From JBGSYJ01 sp041748075 (GTDB lineage: Bacteria > Acidobacteriota > Thermoanaerobaculia > Gp7-AA8): 11,512 nt of DNA. Of this stretch, positions 1-7,761 are shown in pieces. Position 1 is the stretch's first letter; every line of letters starts with the position of its first letter. The DNA lies in the NCBI GenBank assembly GCA_041748075.1, contig JBGTDX010000085.1, positions 1 to 11,512 of the forward strand. Reading direction: 5' to 3'. Made by a program: the position numbers and the translations under genes. The notes beneath the pieces are model-generated. The model was not told where the DNA came from, did not search any database, and saw only the letters and a list, made by a program, of their open reading frames with translations.

Positions 1-1
1 C

Positions 2-3000
2 GCCGCCATCGGCGCGGGCGGCATGGGCGAGGTGTATCGCGCGACGGACACCAGGCTCGGGCGCGATGTTGCCCTCAAGGTGCTTCCGCCCGAGATGGCC
101 ACCATGCCGGAGCGGCTCGATCGATTCCGTCGCGAGGCGAAAGCCCTCGCTGCTCTCGACCACCCCGGCATCGTCACCGTCTATTCGGTAGAGGAGGCGG
201 ACGGCGTCCACTTCCTCACGATGCAACTCGTCGAAGGTCAGTCGCTCGACCGCGTCATCCCCGAAGCCGGGTTGCCGATCGACCGCATCCTCTCGATCGC
301 CGGCGCTCTTGCCGAGGCGATCGCCGCGGCACACGATAAAGGCATCATCCATCGCGACCTCAAGCCAGCCAATGTGATGGTGTCGAACGACGGACGCGTG
401 AAGGTGCTCGACTTCGGCCTGGCGCGAATGAGCATCACGGAGCCGGGCGGCGACTCACAGCTGTCCACCGATATGCGGACCCGTGATGGCATCGTGATGG
501 GAACAGCGGCCTACATGTCGCCGGAGCAGGTCACGGGTCGCGAGCTCGACCACCGAACCGACATCTTTTCGCTCGGGATCATCCTCTACGAGATGACGAG
601 CGGAAGGCGGCCGTTCAAGGGCAGCTCCTCGGCTGAGCTCGCGTCCGCAATCCTGCGCGACACACCTCGTTCGCTCGGCGAGTTGCGCGGCGGACTGCCT
701 GAGAGTCTCCAGCGAGCGATCGAGCGCTGTCTGGAGAAGAGCACAACGAATCGCTTTTCATCGGCGCGCGAGCTGTCCGAGGCACTGCGCGCCTCGCGCA
801 GCGCGTCGTCTTCGATGGAGACCGCGGTCACGCCAACAGTGCGCCCGCAGACCGGCGACTCCGGCGGCGTCCGTCCTGAAGAAGGCTTCTGGGTCGCGGT
901 CTTGCCGTTCAAATACACCGGTGCCGACTCCGACCTCGCGGCGCTGGGCGACGCGCTACCCGAGGAGATTGTGACGGGCCTCTCGCGGTTTCGGTATCTG
1001 TCGGTCGTCGCGAGCTCCTCGGCGGCACGCGTGGCGGGAGTCGATGGTGACGAGCGCGCGCTGGGCACCAAACCAGGCGCGCGTTACGTGGTGGAGGGAA
1101 GCATCCGTGGAGGAGGCTCGGCTGTTCGTGTGAGCGCGCAGCTCGTCGACACACAGACGGGTGCTCAGCTCTGGTCGGAGACGTATCGTCGCGACCTCCA
1201 GACGTCGAGCGATTTCGCGGTGCAGGAGGACATCGCCGCGCGCATCGTCGCAACGGTCGCCGACAGCTACGGGGTGCTCGTGCATTCGATGAGAGACGCG
1301 ATGCGGAAGAAAGACGACGCCAATCTCACTCCGGCCGAATGGCAGTTCCAGTATTTCGCCTACCGGGAGCAGATCACGCCCGCGAATCACGCCGCGCTGA
1401 AGAGCCGGCTCGAGAGGGTGGCGGAGCAGGTCGACCGGCAGTCGGACCTGTGGGCCTGCCTCGCACAAATCTACGTCGACGAATACGCGTTTGGTTTCCC
1501 CGGCCATGATGGCAAGTCTCTCGATCGGGCTCTGGCAGCGGCGCGGCGTGGCGTCGAGCTCGATCGGGCGAACCAGTTCGCGATGGTGGCGCTGGCGCAG
1601 ACGCACTTCTTCCGCCAGGATCTCGCTGCCTTTGGTCCGGCGGCCGCGCGCGCGATGGCCCTCAATCCGCTCAACACGGACGCGCTCGGGATTCTGGGAC
1701 TCGAGATCGTGCACACCGGCGAGTTCGAGCGCGGCACAGCGATCGTGCGCCGCGCGATGGAGCTCAACGCCAATCATGCAGGCTGGATGCATTTCGCGCC
1801 ACTCTGGGATCACTTCCACAAGCAGGAATACGAGCAGGCCCTCGAGTGCGCGAACCGGGTCGACGTCCCCGGGCTCTTCTGGCCATTCCTGGTCATGGCA
1901 TCAGCCTGCGGGCACCTCGGCCGCGGCTCCGAAGCGAAGGCCGCGGTCCGGGATCTGCTGGCGCTCGATCCCGAGTTCGCGGCGCACGCGCGCTCGAACA
2001 TCGAGAGCTGGCACTTCGCGAGCGGCCTGCTCGAGCCTCTGCTCGAGGGTCTGCGCAAAGCAGGACTCTCGATTCCACCGACCGGCGGATCTGACACGCC
2101 GCGGATCGGGACGGATACCGCAGGAACAGATCGGTCGAAGCCGGGAGCGGATTCGGGAGAGGTCCGAGGCGAGGAAGGGTTCTGGGTAGCCGTCCTGCCG
2201 TTCAAGTACAGCGGCGGCAACGCCGATCTCACTGCTCTTGCCGAGGGGCTGACCGAGGAGATCATCACTGGCCTGTCGCGCTTTTCCTACCTCCGGGTGA
2301 TCGCGCGGGGCTCGACCGCGCGATACGCCAACGAGTCGATTGATGTGCGCTCCGCAGGAAAAGACCTCGGCGCGCGGTACGTGATGGAAGGCAGCCTGAG
2401 GCACGCCGGGACGAAGCTGCGCCTCGCGGTGCAGCTCGTGGACGCCGTCTCCGGCGCCCATCTCTGGGCCGAGAACTACGAGCGCACATTCAATTCTGAA
2501 TCTGTTTTCGAATTGCAGGACGACCTGGTTCCACGGATCGTGGCGACGATTGCGGATATTCACGGCGTTCTTGCCCAGAGCATGAGCGGCGCGATGCGCA
2601 GCCGCGCGCCCGAGACACTCACACCGTACGAGGCGGTGCTTCGGAGCTTCGGATACCTCGCGCTCATCAATGCCGAAGAGCACAGCGAGGTCAGAGCTGC
2701 GCTGGAGCGCGCGGTCGAGGCCGCGCCCGGAAACGCAGATGCGTTAGCGATGGTGTCGACTCTCTACGCGGACGAGTACAAGCAGGGGTTCAACGCGAAG
2801 CCCGATCCCCTCGGCCGCGCCCTGGACACGGCGCGTCGCGCGGTCGCCAACGCGCCCTCCAATCATCTCGCGTATCACGCTCTGGCCCAGGCGCACTTTT
2901 TTCGGAAGGAGCTGCCGGCGTTCCGGATCGCCGCCGACCGCGCTCTCGCGCTCAATCCGATGGATGCATTCACGACCGCGTACATAGGCATCCTCCTGGC

Positions 3001-4777
3001 TTACGCCGGCGACTGGGAACGGGGCATCCGCCTCACCGAGCGGGCCATGGGGCTCAATCCGAACCACCCAGGGTGGTACCGATTCGTGTTCTTCAACGAT
3101 GCGTTGCGCAGAGAGGACTACCGTGAAGCATTGGAAGTCGCGTTGAACTTCAACATGCCAACCTATTTTTTCACGCACGCCGCTCTTGCGGCTGCATATG
3201 GGCTGCTCGGTGATCTTGCTGCCGCCCGTAATGCGCTGCAAGAGCTTCTTGCCCAGAAGCCGGACTTCCATCTGGAAGTACGGGAGGAGCTCGGGAAGTG
3301 GTTGGATCCGGATCTGCTCGAGCGCAATCTCGAGGGCCTCCGCAAGGCGGGGCTGGAGATTCCCGACGAGCAATCACCCAATGAGCCGTCTACCTCACGC
3401 GACGCGTCGCACACGCAAGTCTCGATCGCGGTGCTGCCCTTCTCCGATATGAGCGCGGCGAAGGATCAGGAGTATCTCTGCGAAGGGATGGCCGAGGAGA
3501 TCATGAACGCGCTCGTTCGGATCGACGGAATCCGCGTCGCCTCCCGCACCTCGGCATTCCGCGCCGGCCGTGACGGCGGCGACCTGCCGTCGATCGCCCG
3601 CGCGCTTTCGGTGAACCACATACTCGAAGGGAGCGTGCGCACGTCCGGCGATCGGCTTCGAGTTACCGCGCAGCTCACCGATGTCGCGAGCGGCTATCAG
3701 CTCTGGTCGGAGCGATTCGATCGGGAGGCCGCAGATGTCTTCGCGATTCAGGACGAGATCGCCGCAGGCGTTGTCGACGCGGTCAAGACGCGCCTCGCGC
3801 CCGGCACGCAAACTGTGCACGCGCGGCCGTATGTCCACAACCTCGAGGCGTACCGCAGCTACCTGAAAGGCAGGCACCTTCGCGGAGCCGAAGACTACTT
3901 CGGAGCCCGGGCCGCGTTCGAAGAGGCGGTCCGCCTCGATCCTGCTCACGCACCTTCATGGACCGGACTCGCGGAAATCACCGTTCTTTCGGCGCACATG
4001 GGGATGATCCTCCCTCGCGCGGCGTGCACGGCCGCGAGGAAGATGCTGACGACCGCGAAGGAGCTCGAGGGAGAATCGGCGGATGGTCTCCACGTCGAGG
4101 CGTTCGCGTCTTACCTCGAGCGCAGGTGGGACGCGATGGAGATGAACTGGCGGCGCGCGCTCGAGCTCCAGCCCGATCACATTCTTGCGCTGGGCTCGTT
4201 CGCGATCAGCCTCTGCGCGCGGCAGCGACTCGACGAGGCGCTGCCACTTTTTGAGCGCGCGCGCGAGGCCGATCCGCTTGCATCGTTTCCTTACACCCTG
4301 GCGGGATGGGGCCTCTTGATGTGTGGAAGGCCTGAGGAAGCAATGCGCAATCTCGAAGACGCGCTCACCTTCGAGAAGGATGACGCCTCGGCGATCGGCG
4401 CGTTGTGCCTTGCGGACGTCGTCCTGGGAAAATTCGATCAAGCAATTGAGGCCGGCGAGCGCGGGGTGGTGCTCACCCACCGTGCGCCGTTCTTTCTCGG
4501 CATCCTGGGTTGGGCACTCGCGGTGGCGGGGCGGGACGCCGATGCGCGGATGATTCTCGAAGAGCTGCGAGCCAGGCCGGCCGGCTCGCCCACGTCAGTC
4601 TCCGAAGCCTGGCTGCTCGGCGCCCTCGGCGAGATCGACGACGCCTTCGAGGTGATCGCACGGGCGGAAGACGAATACCAGGGCCTCGTGTCCTACACGG
4701 GGCTGCCGGGTTTCGATTCCCTCCGATCCGATGCGCGATTCACAGCGCTGCTGCGGAGACTGGATCTGTCCGTCTGA
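2..4777 (+). CDS. Ser/Thr protein kinase with three TolB-like/TPR modules (5' end outside window)
   Basis: Hanks-type serine/threonine kinase, probably cytosolic because no transmembrane or signal segment is visible. The frame is open from the first base of the window and already encodes the glycine-rich loop (GAGGMGEV) before the first ATG at 23, so the true start lies upstream and only a few residues are missing. Counting from the ATG at 23, the catalytic lysine is K19 (VALK), the catalytic loop HRDLKPANV is at 110-118, DFG at 130-132 and the APE-like SPE at 166-168; all are present, so it should be active. The kinase domain ends near residue 260. Three modules follow, each a TolB/FlgO-like alpha/beta domain (hallmark VAVLPF) plus TPR-like helices: about 286-690, 717-1112 and 1133-1584. 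Modules 1 and 2 are duplicates; module 3 opens with SIAVLPF and ends with the LLRRLDL tail usual in this family. The TPRs probably bind partner proteins; substrates are unknown. It stops with TGA at 4775-4777, convergent with the next gene. Confidence 0.93.
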   Translation, partial: AAIGAGGMGEVYRATDTRLGRDVALKVLPPEMATMPERLDRFRREAKALAALDHPGIVTVYSVEEADGVHFLTMQLVEGQSLDRVIPEAGLPIDRILSIAGALAEAIAAAHDKGIIHRDLKPANVMVSNDGRVKVLDFGLARMSITEPGGDSQLSTDMRTRDGIVMGTAAYMSPEQVTGRELDHRTDIFSLGIILYEMTSGRRPFKGSSSAELASAILRDTPRSLGELRGGLPESLQRAIERCLEKSTTNRFSSARELSEALRASRSASSSMETAVTPTVRPQTGDSGGVRPEEGFWVAVLPFKYTGADSDLAALGDALPEEIVTGLSRFRYLSVVASSSAARVAGVDGDERALGTKPGARYVVEGSIRGGGSAVRVSAQLVDTQTGAQLWSETYRRDLQTSSDFAVQEDIAARIVATVADSYGVLVHSMRDAMRKKDDANLTPAEWQFQYFAYREQITPANHAALKSRLERVAEQVDRQSDLWACLAQIYVDEYAFGFPGHDGKSLDRALAAARRGVELDRANQFAMVALAQTHFFRQDLAAFGPAAARAMALNPLNTDALGILGLEIVHTGEFERGTAIVRRAMELNANHAGWMHFAPLWDHFHKQEYEQALECANRVDVPGLFWPFLVMASACGHLGRGSEAKAAVRDLLALDPEFAAHARSNIESWHFASGLLEPLLEGLRKAGLSIPPTGGSDTPRIGTDTAGTDRSKPGADSGEVRGEEGFWVAVLPFKYSGGNADLTALAEGLTEEIITGLSRFSYLRVIARGSTARYANESIDVRSAGKDLGARYVMEGSLRHAGTKLRLAVQLVDAVSGAHLWAENYERTFNSESVFELQDDLVPRIVATIADIHGVLAQSMSGAMRSRAPETLTPYEAVLRSFGYLALINAEEHSEVRAALERAVEAAPGNADALAMVSTLYADEYKQGFNAKPDPLGRALDTARRAVANAPSNHLAYHALAQAHFFRKELPAFRIAADRALALNPMDAFTTAYIGILLAYAGDWERGIRLTERAMGLNPNHPGWYRFVFFNDALRREDYREALEVALNFNMPTYFFTHAALAAAYGLLGDLAAARNALQELLAQKPDFHLEVREELGKWLDPDLLERNLEGLRKAGLEIPDEQSPNEPSTSRDASHTQVSIAVLPFSDMSAAKDQEYLCEGMAEEIMNALVRIDGIRVASRTSAFRAGRDGGDLPSIARALSVNHILEGSVRTSGDRLRVTAQLTDVASGYQLWSERFDREAADVFAIQDEIAAGVVDAVKTRLAPGTQTVHARPYVHNLEAYRSYLKGRHLRGAEDYFGARAAFEEAVRLDPAHAPSWTGLAEITVLSAHMGMILPRAACTAARKMLTTAKELEGESADGLHVEAFASYLERRWDAMEMNWRRALELQPDHILALGSFAISLCARQRLDEALPLFERAREADPLASFPYTLAGWGLLMCGRPEEAMRNLEDALTFEKDDASAIGALCLADVVLGKFDQAIEAGERGVVLTHRAPFFLGILGWALAVAGRDADARMILEELRARPAGSPTSVSEAWLLGALGEIDDAFEVIARAEDEYQGLVSYTGLPGFDSLRSDARFTALLRRLDLSV
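878..2082 (+). repeat. Tandem intragenic module, copy 1 (TolB-like + TPR)
   Basis: First copy of a roughly 400-residue module inside the large kinase. It opens with EEGFWVAVLPFKY, continues with GLSRFRYL, GARYVVEGS and AQLVDTQTGAQLW, and closes with LLEGLRKAGLSIP. The same landmarks recur in the same order in copy 2. Similarity is plain at protein level; the DNA has clearly diverged, so this is an old duplication and not a recent perfect repeat. Confidence 0.85.
2171..3364 (+). repeat. Tandem intragenic module, copy 2 (TolB-like + TPR)
   Basis: Second copy of the module. It opens with EEGFWVAVLPFKYSGG, then GLSRFSYL, GARYVMEGS and AQLVDAVSGAHLW, and closes with NLEGLRKAGLEIP. The copies are joined by a short linker rich in Asp, Gly and Thr (about residues 690-716), which fits flexible beads-on-a-string modules. 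The spacing from the start of copy 1 to copy 2 is 431 residues and from copy 2 to module 3 is 416 residues. Confidence 0.85.
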
Positions 4778-4789
4778 CTCAGCGAGGCC

Positions 4790-5188
4790 TCATTGCTGGT
4801 CTGATCCGCTGCTATTCTCCTTTTCGGCATCCCAGACTTTGCTGACGATCCACCAACGATCCTCATCTTTTAATAGATGAAAGTAATCAATCACTACTTC
4901 TTCGTGGCTCGTTTCCTGAACGGTCGCCGTCGCCACTCTGCCGGTGACTTCGATTGCTAGAATGGCACAGCCGAAATGGGCGCCGGTCTCTGCTGGAGCG
5001 GGGTTTGAAGCGACCCAGTCGTACAAACCCTGGATTGGCGCGGCGATCATCTCGTCGCCGAGATAGCCGCACAGAATCGCCTGCTGATGAAATCCTTCCT
5101 TGAGAGTTTCAACGTTGCCCGTTCTCATTCCCTCGCCGTAGTAGTTGATTGCCTCACGAATCCCGCTCTCTTCAGACGAATTACCCAT
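4790..5188 (-). CDS. NTF2/SnoaL-like small protein (putative lumazine-binding type)
   Basis: A 132-residue protein resembling the NTF2-like superfamily, in particular the putative lumazine-binding/SnoaL-like group. The start has the usual form: an N-terminal helix (REAINYYGEGMRTGNVETL), then a helix carrying FHQQAIL, then beta strands ending in IDYFHLLKDEDRWWIVSKVW, the typical last strands of the fold. Length is normal for a single domain. There is no signal peptide, so it is probably cytosolic. Many such proteins are small-molecule binders or simple enzymes, but no catalytic residue lets me assign a reaction. It starts 30 bases downstream of the kinase-2 stop on the same strand and has a good Shine-Dalgarno, so the two are probably co-transcribed. 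Its stop is 12 bases from the stop of the giant kinase gene on the other strand. Confidence 0.85.
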   Translation of the reverse strand: MGNSSEESGIREAINYYGEGMRTGNVETLKEGFHQQAILCGYLGDEMIAAPIQGLYDWVASNPAPAETGAHFGCAILAIEVTGRVATATVQETSHEEVVIDYFHLLKDEDRWWIVSKVWDAEKENSSGSDQQ

Positions 5189-5193
5189 TCTTC

Positions 5194-5198
5194 TCCTC
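5194..5198 (-). promoter_or_regulatory. Ribosome binding site of the NTF2-like gene
   Basis: On the minus strand the sequence reads AGGAG followed by five bases (AAGAA) and the ATG ending at 5186. This is a near-ideal Shine-Dalgarno and it fixes the start of the NTF2-like gene. Confidence 0.75.
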
Positions 5199-5218
5199 TG
5201 TCACTTTCGTATTTGTAA

Positions 5219-7066
5219 TCAAGGCAGATTCATTCTTCGCAGTAAATCCACGATTCTCGGATCATCCCCGAGGCTCCTCAATGAATCTCCCGTGGCGGCT
5301 CCGGCAATTTCCCCTCGCAGGAAGACCATCTCGCCGTTTCGTTCCTCGAAGGCGATCTCCAGCCATTCAATCGCCTTCTCAGTTTCTCCGATGCGGCTGT
5401 ATATTCGCGCCAGACAGATGGCGGGAACATACTCCCGCTGCCGCATCTGGAGCAGTTGGTCAAGAATGACGGCTGCTTGGTCGTTCTTACCTGACAGGCT
5501 GTAAGCAGATCCCAGGTCAGAGAGAACGATCTGATGACCGCCGAGCGCCACCGCCTTCCTCAATTCCTCCACGGCTTCTTCATATCCGCCTTCACTCAGA
5601 TAGATCGCTCCCTTTAGCCAGTAAGAGCCGAAGAAATCCGGCTCGAGCTCAATCATTCTGTCGGCCAGGCCTGACGCTTCGTCCAGCATGCCGGCTGAAA
5701 AGTAAGACCATCCGACATTCATATTGATTACCAGCGAGAGCGGATCAATCTCGAGCGAGCGTCTGTTCAGGCTGATCGCTTCGTCAAACCGCTCTTCGAA
5801 AGCGAGGAACATTGCGTAGTAGGAGAGGGCCTCGGCATTGTTCGGATTCAGGGCAATGGATCGTTTGAACTTCTCATCGGAATTCTCCCACTCCCAGTCG
5901 TGAAAGAAGGTGATGATCGCCAGCGCCAGATGGGCGTCTGCGACATTCTCATCAATCTCCAGTGCTTTCAAACTGGCTGTTCTGCATTGCGGGATCGTCT
6001 GCTCGGCGGGAAGCATTCCGAAAAACCAGAGACAGCCTCGGGAAACCGCTAAGGCCGCGAAGGACGGAGCGTGATCTGGCTGTTTCTCGACTGCCTTCTC
6101 GAAGAACTCTGTTGCTCGTTTCCATCCTTCCGCCGTGTATTTGTTGGCGTGATAGCGTCCCTTCAGGAACCACTCGTGCACTTCCGCGTCGTCGGTGTAA
6201 CGCTTCAATACTGCCGCTTTCTCATCGTGGAACAGCGTCAGCTTCAGGGCGTCGACCACCGCCAGGGCAATCTCGTCCTGCACGTCGAAAATATCTTTCA
6301 TCTCGCGGTCGAAGCGCTTTGACCATAAGCGAAACCCGTCCGAAACGTTGATCAGATTCACCGAAATGCGGAGCTTGTCTCCGGCCTTTCTGACGCTGCC
6401 TTCAAAAACAGTCTTAACGCCGAGCTTTTCGCCGATCTCGCTGACGCTGGCATTCTTGCCCTTGAATGAAAACGCCGATGTCCGTGCCGCCACTTTCAAA
6501 TCTTCAATCTTCGACAACGCATTGAGTAGTTCTTCCGCCAGACCGTCGCAGAAATACTCGTTGTCTTCGTTGTCTTCATTCAGACTGATATTGGTGAACG
6601 GAAGGACGGCAATCGAGTTGCGCGTTTCAACGTCAGGCGTAGTTCGCCCCTCGAGAATTCGTGTTTCCGACTCTTCCAGGTTCGACGACGAAGTTCGCTG
6701 TAAACGGCTTTGGATCTCCAATTGCTGTCTGGCTTCCTCGAGGTCGTGCAGTAAGTCTTTCGCCGACTGGTAACGATTGCGCTTCTTCTTCTGCAGTGTT
6801 TTGTTGACGATTTCTTCGAGCTCTCTCGGGATATCCAGGCGTTTCGGCTCTTGCGTCAATACAGCCGCGATCACATCGCTCACAGTTTCGCCCTTGAAGG
6901 GCGAATTCCCCGACAGCATTTCGTAAAGCACAACGCCGAAACTGAAAATATCCGTCTGGTGATCAACGTCCTTGCCCCGAGCCTGCTCGGGCGACATGAA
7001 TTGCGGCGTGCCGATGATCATCCCCGCTTGCGTTTTGCGAGCGAATGGCGGTTGCGCCTTCTCCAT
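5219..7066 (-). CDS. Kinase 2, C-terminal part: kinase C-lobe, TolB-like domain, TPRs (after frameshift)
   Basis: Downstream piece of a frameshifted serine/threonine kinase. It encodes the end of the activation segment and the APE-like motif (GTPQFMSPEQ, residues 19-28 of this frame), the C-lobe with DIFSFGVVLYEM and NRYQSAKDL (about 97-105), and a TolB-like domain from about residue 150 (NSIAVLPF, FCDGLAEELLNAL, VFEGSVRKAGDKLRI, FRLWSKRFDRE). TPR-like helices follow (for example LNPNNAEALSYYAMF and EKAIEWLEIAFEERNGEM) and the tail is VDLLRRMNLP, usual for this family. The ATG at 7066 is probably not a real start: the bases just before it are a TAG in this frame, no ribosome binding site is apparent, and the piece lacks the ATP-binding lobe. 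It would be made only if the frames are joined, giving about 780 residues in total. No transmembrane segment is seen. The NTF2-like gene follows after 30 bases. Base composition is visibly lower in G+C than kinases 1 and 3. Confidence 0.85.
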   Translation of the reverse strand: MEKAQPPFARKTQAGMIIGTPQFMSPEQARGKDVDHQTDIFSFGVVLYEMLSGNSPFKGETVSDVIAAVLTQEPKRLDIPRELEEIVNKTLQKKKRNRYQSAKDLLHDLEEARQQLEIQSRLQRTSSSNLEESETRILEGRTTPDVETRNSIAVLPFTNISLNEDNEDNEYFCDGLAEELLNALSKIEDLKVAARTSAFSFKGKNASVSEIGEKLGVKTVFEGSVRKAGDKLRISVNLINVSDGFRLWSKRFDREMKDIFDVQDEIALAVVDALKLTLFHDEKAAVLKRYTDDAEVHEWFLKGRYHANKYTAEGWKRATEFFEKAVEKQPDHAPSFAALAVSRGCLWFFGMLPAEQTIPQCRTASLKALEIDENVADAHLALAIITFFHDWEWENSDEKFKRSIALNPNNAEALSYYAMFLAFEERFDEAISLNRRSLEIDPLSLVINMNVGWSYFSAGMLDEASGLADRMIELEPDFFGSYWLKGAIYLSEGGYEEAVEELRKAVALGGHQIVLSDLGSAYSLSGKNDQAAVILDQLLQMRQREYVPAICLARIYSRIGETEKAIEWLEIAFEERNGEMVFLRGEIAGAATGDSLRSLGDDPRIVDLLRRMNLP

Positions 7067-7562
7067 CTATTGTCGGAGATGCGGCAAATTTAGCGATTCC
7101 GAAATCGAGAATCTTGGCCAGACCATTTGCCCGGATCATCACATTGTCAGGCTTGATATCGCGATGAACGATACCCGCCGAATGTGCTTCATCCAGCGCT
7201 GAGGCAAGCTGAATCGCAATCTCGAGTGCCGATTTGTAATTGAGCGGATTCGCTCTGGCATATTCACGGAGAGTCTTGCCATCAATGAATTCAGTCGCAA
7301 TGAAATGAGTTCCGTCGGATTCGCCGATCTCGTGAATGGTAATGATATTGGGATGATTCAACGCGGAGGCAGACCTGGCTTCCCGGACAAACCGGCTCAT
7401 TCGATCTTCGTCCTCCGCAAATTCAGGAGGCAGGGTTTTCAACGCAACCTTGCGGTCGAGCTTCGTATCATGGGCGAGAAACACCTCGCCCATGCCGCCC
7501 TTGCCGATGGTGGAAATGATGCGGTAATGCGAAACCATCGAGTCCTTTTCGAGTAGTTTCAT
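6963..7562 (-). CDS. Kinase 2, N-terminal part: kinase N-lobe and catalytic loop (before frameshift)
   Basis: Upstream piece of the same kinase. It holds the glycine loop GKGGMGEVF (20-28), the catalytic lysine K42 (VALK), HRDIKPDNV (133-141) and DFG (153-155). After about residue 178 (AIRSQ) the frame departs from kinase sequence and ends in about 21 unrelated residues (rich in His, Arg and Gly) at a stop near 6963. The expected continuation, TQAGMIIGTP, is found in the next frame. Start choice: the ATG at 7562 has only a weak AGG upstream, whereas the ATG at 7538 (M9, giving MVSHYRI) has AAAAGGA at good spacing and leaves the usual short leader before the kinase domain, so 7538 may be the true start. 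As it stands, the product would be a kinase fragment without its substrate-binding lobe and presumably inactive. Confidence 0.85.
   Translation of the reverse strand: MKLLEKDSMVSHYRIISTIGKGGMGEVFLAHDTKLDRKVALKTLPPEFAEDEDRMSRFVREARSASALNHPNIITIHEIGESDGTHFIATEFIDGKTLREYARANPLNYKSALEIAIQLASALDEAHSAGIVHRDIKPDNVMIRANGLAKILDFGIAKFAASPTIDGEGATAIRSQNASGDDHRHAAIHVARAGSGQGR
7033..7036 (-). other. Probable frameshift site (A4 run, one extra base)
   Basis: On the minus strand the coding sequence reads CGC TCG CAA AAC GCA AGC. Removing one A from the AAAA run gives CGC TCG CAA ACG CAA GCG GGG ATG, that is RSQTQAGM, which leads straight into IIGTPQFMSPEQ, the expected activation segment. The overlap of the two open frames is 6963-7066, so the shift must lie there, and the homopolymer is the most economical site. 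It may be a real mutation or a sequencing or assembly error; the DNA alone cannot tell. Confidence 0.7.
7538..7549 (-). promoter_or_regulatory. Candidate Shine-Dalgarno and alternative start of kinase 2
   Basis: The minus strand reads AAAAGGACTCG immediately before an in-frame ATG at 7538. The purine-rich AAGGA lies a few bases from that ATG and is a better match than anything in front of the upstream ATG at 7562. This favours translation from M9. Confidence 0.45.
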
Positions 7563-7650
7563 TCGCCTGATTTGAATTGCATCTTCTCAGTCCCAATCCG
7601 GACGCCTTCACCGTTTCGAGACGGCGATCGAGATGTCCGGCGGCACAATG

Positions 7651-7656
7651 ATCATA
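7651..7656 (-). promoter_or_regulatory. Candidate -10 element for kinase 2
   Basis: TATGAT on the minus strand, five of six matches to TATAAT, placed inside a locally A+T-rich patch and partly within the palindrome ATGATCAT (7648-7655). The hexamer at the expected -35 distance (about GTTAGC) is a poor match, so this is only a candidate. Confidence 0.25.
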
Positions 7657-7704
7657 AACCGTTGAGCAGGTTGCTAACGGCTGATATGGGGTCTGGGAAA
7701 GCCA

Positions 7705-7761
7705 CTTGCGTGTTTTCACCGTTGCGATGAGCGGGAGGCGAGGTTCGCGTAGACACGCAAG
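7705..7761. repeat. Inverted repeat CTTGCGTGT / ACACGCAAG with 39-base loop
   Basis: CTTGCGTGT at 7705-7713 is perfectly complementary to ACACGCAAG at 7753-7761. The loop is long and no run of T follows on either strand, so this is not a typical intrinsic terminator. It lies upstream of kinase 2 and could be a transcribed hairpin or a regulator site; a chance pairing is not excluded. Confidence 0.35.

Noticed and set aside
956..3373. Long antisense open frames on the minus strand (956-1819, 1901-2683, 2744-3373)
   Set aside because: They lie opposite the giant kinase, are rich in Arg/His/Glu as expected of shadows of high-GC genes, and show no domain motifs or ribosome binding sites.
6963..7066. 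Programmed ribosomal frameshifting in kinase 2
   Set aside because: Joining the frames needs a +1 step; the A4 run is not a classical -1 slippery heptamer, and no stop-codon or stimulatory context typical of +1 programmed sites is seen. A simple indel is more likely.
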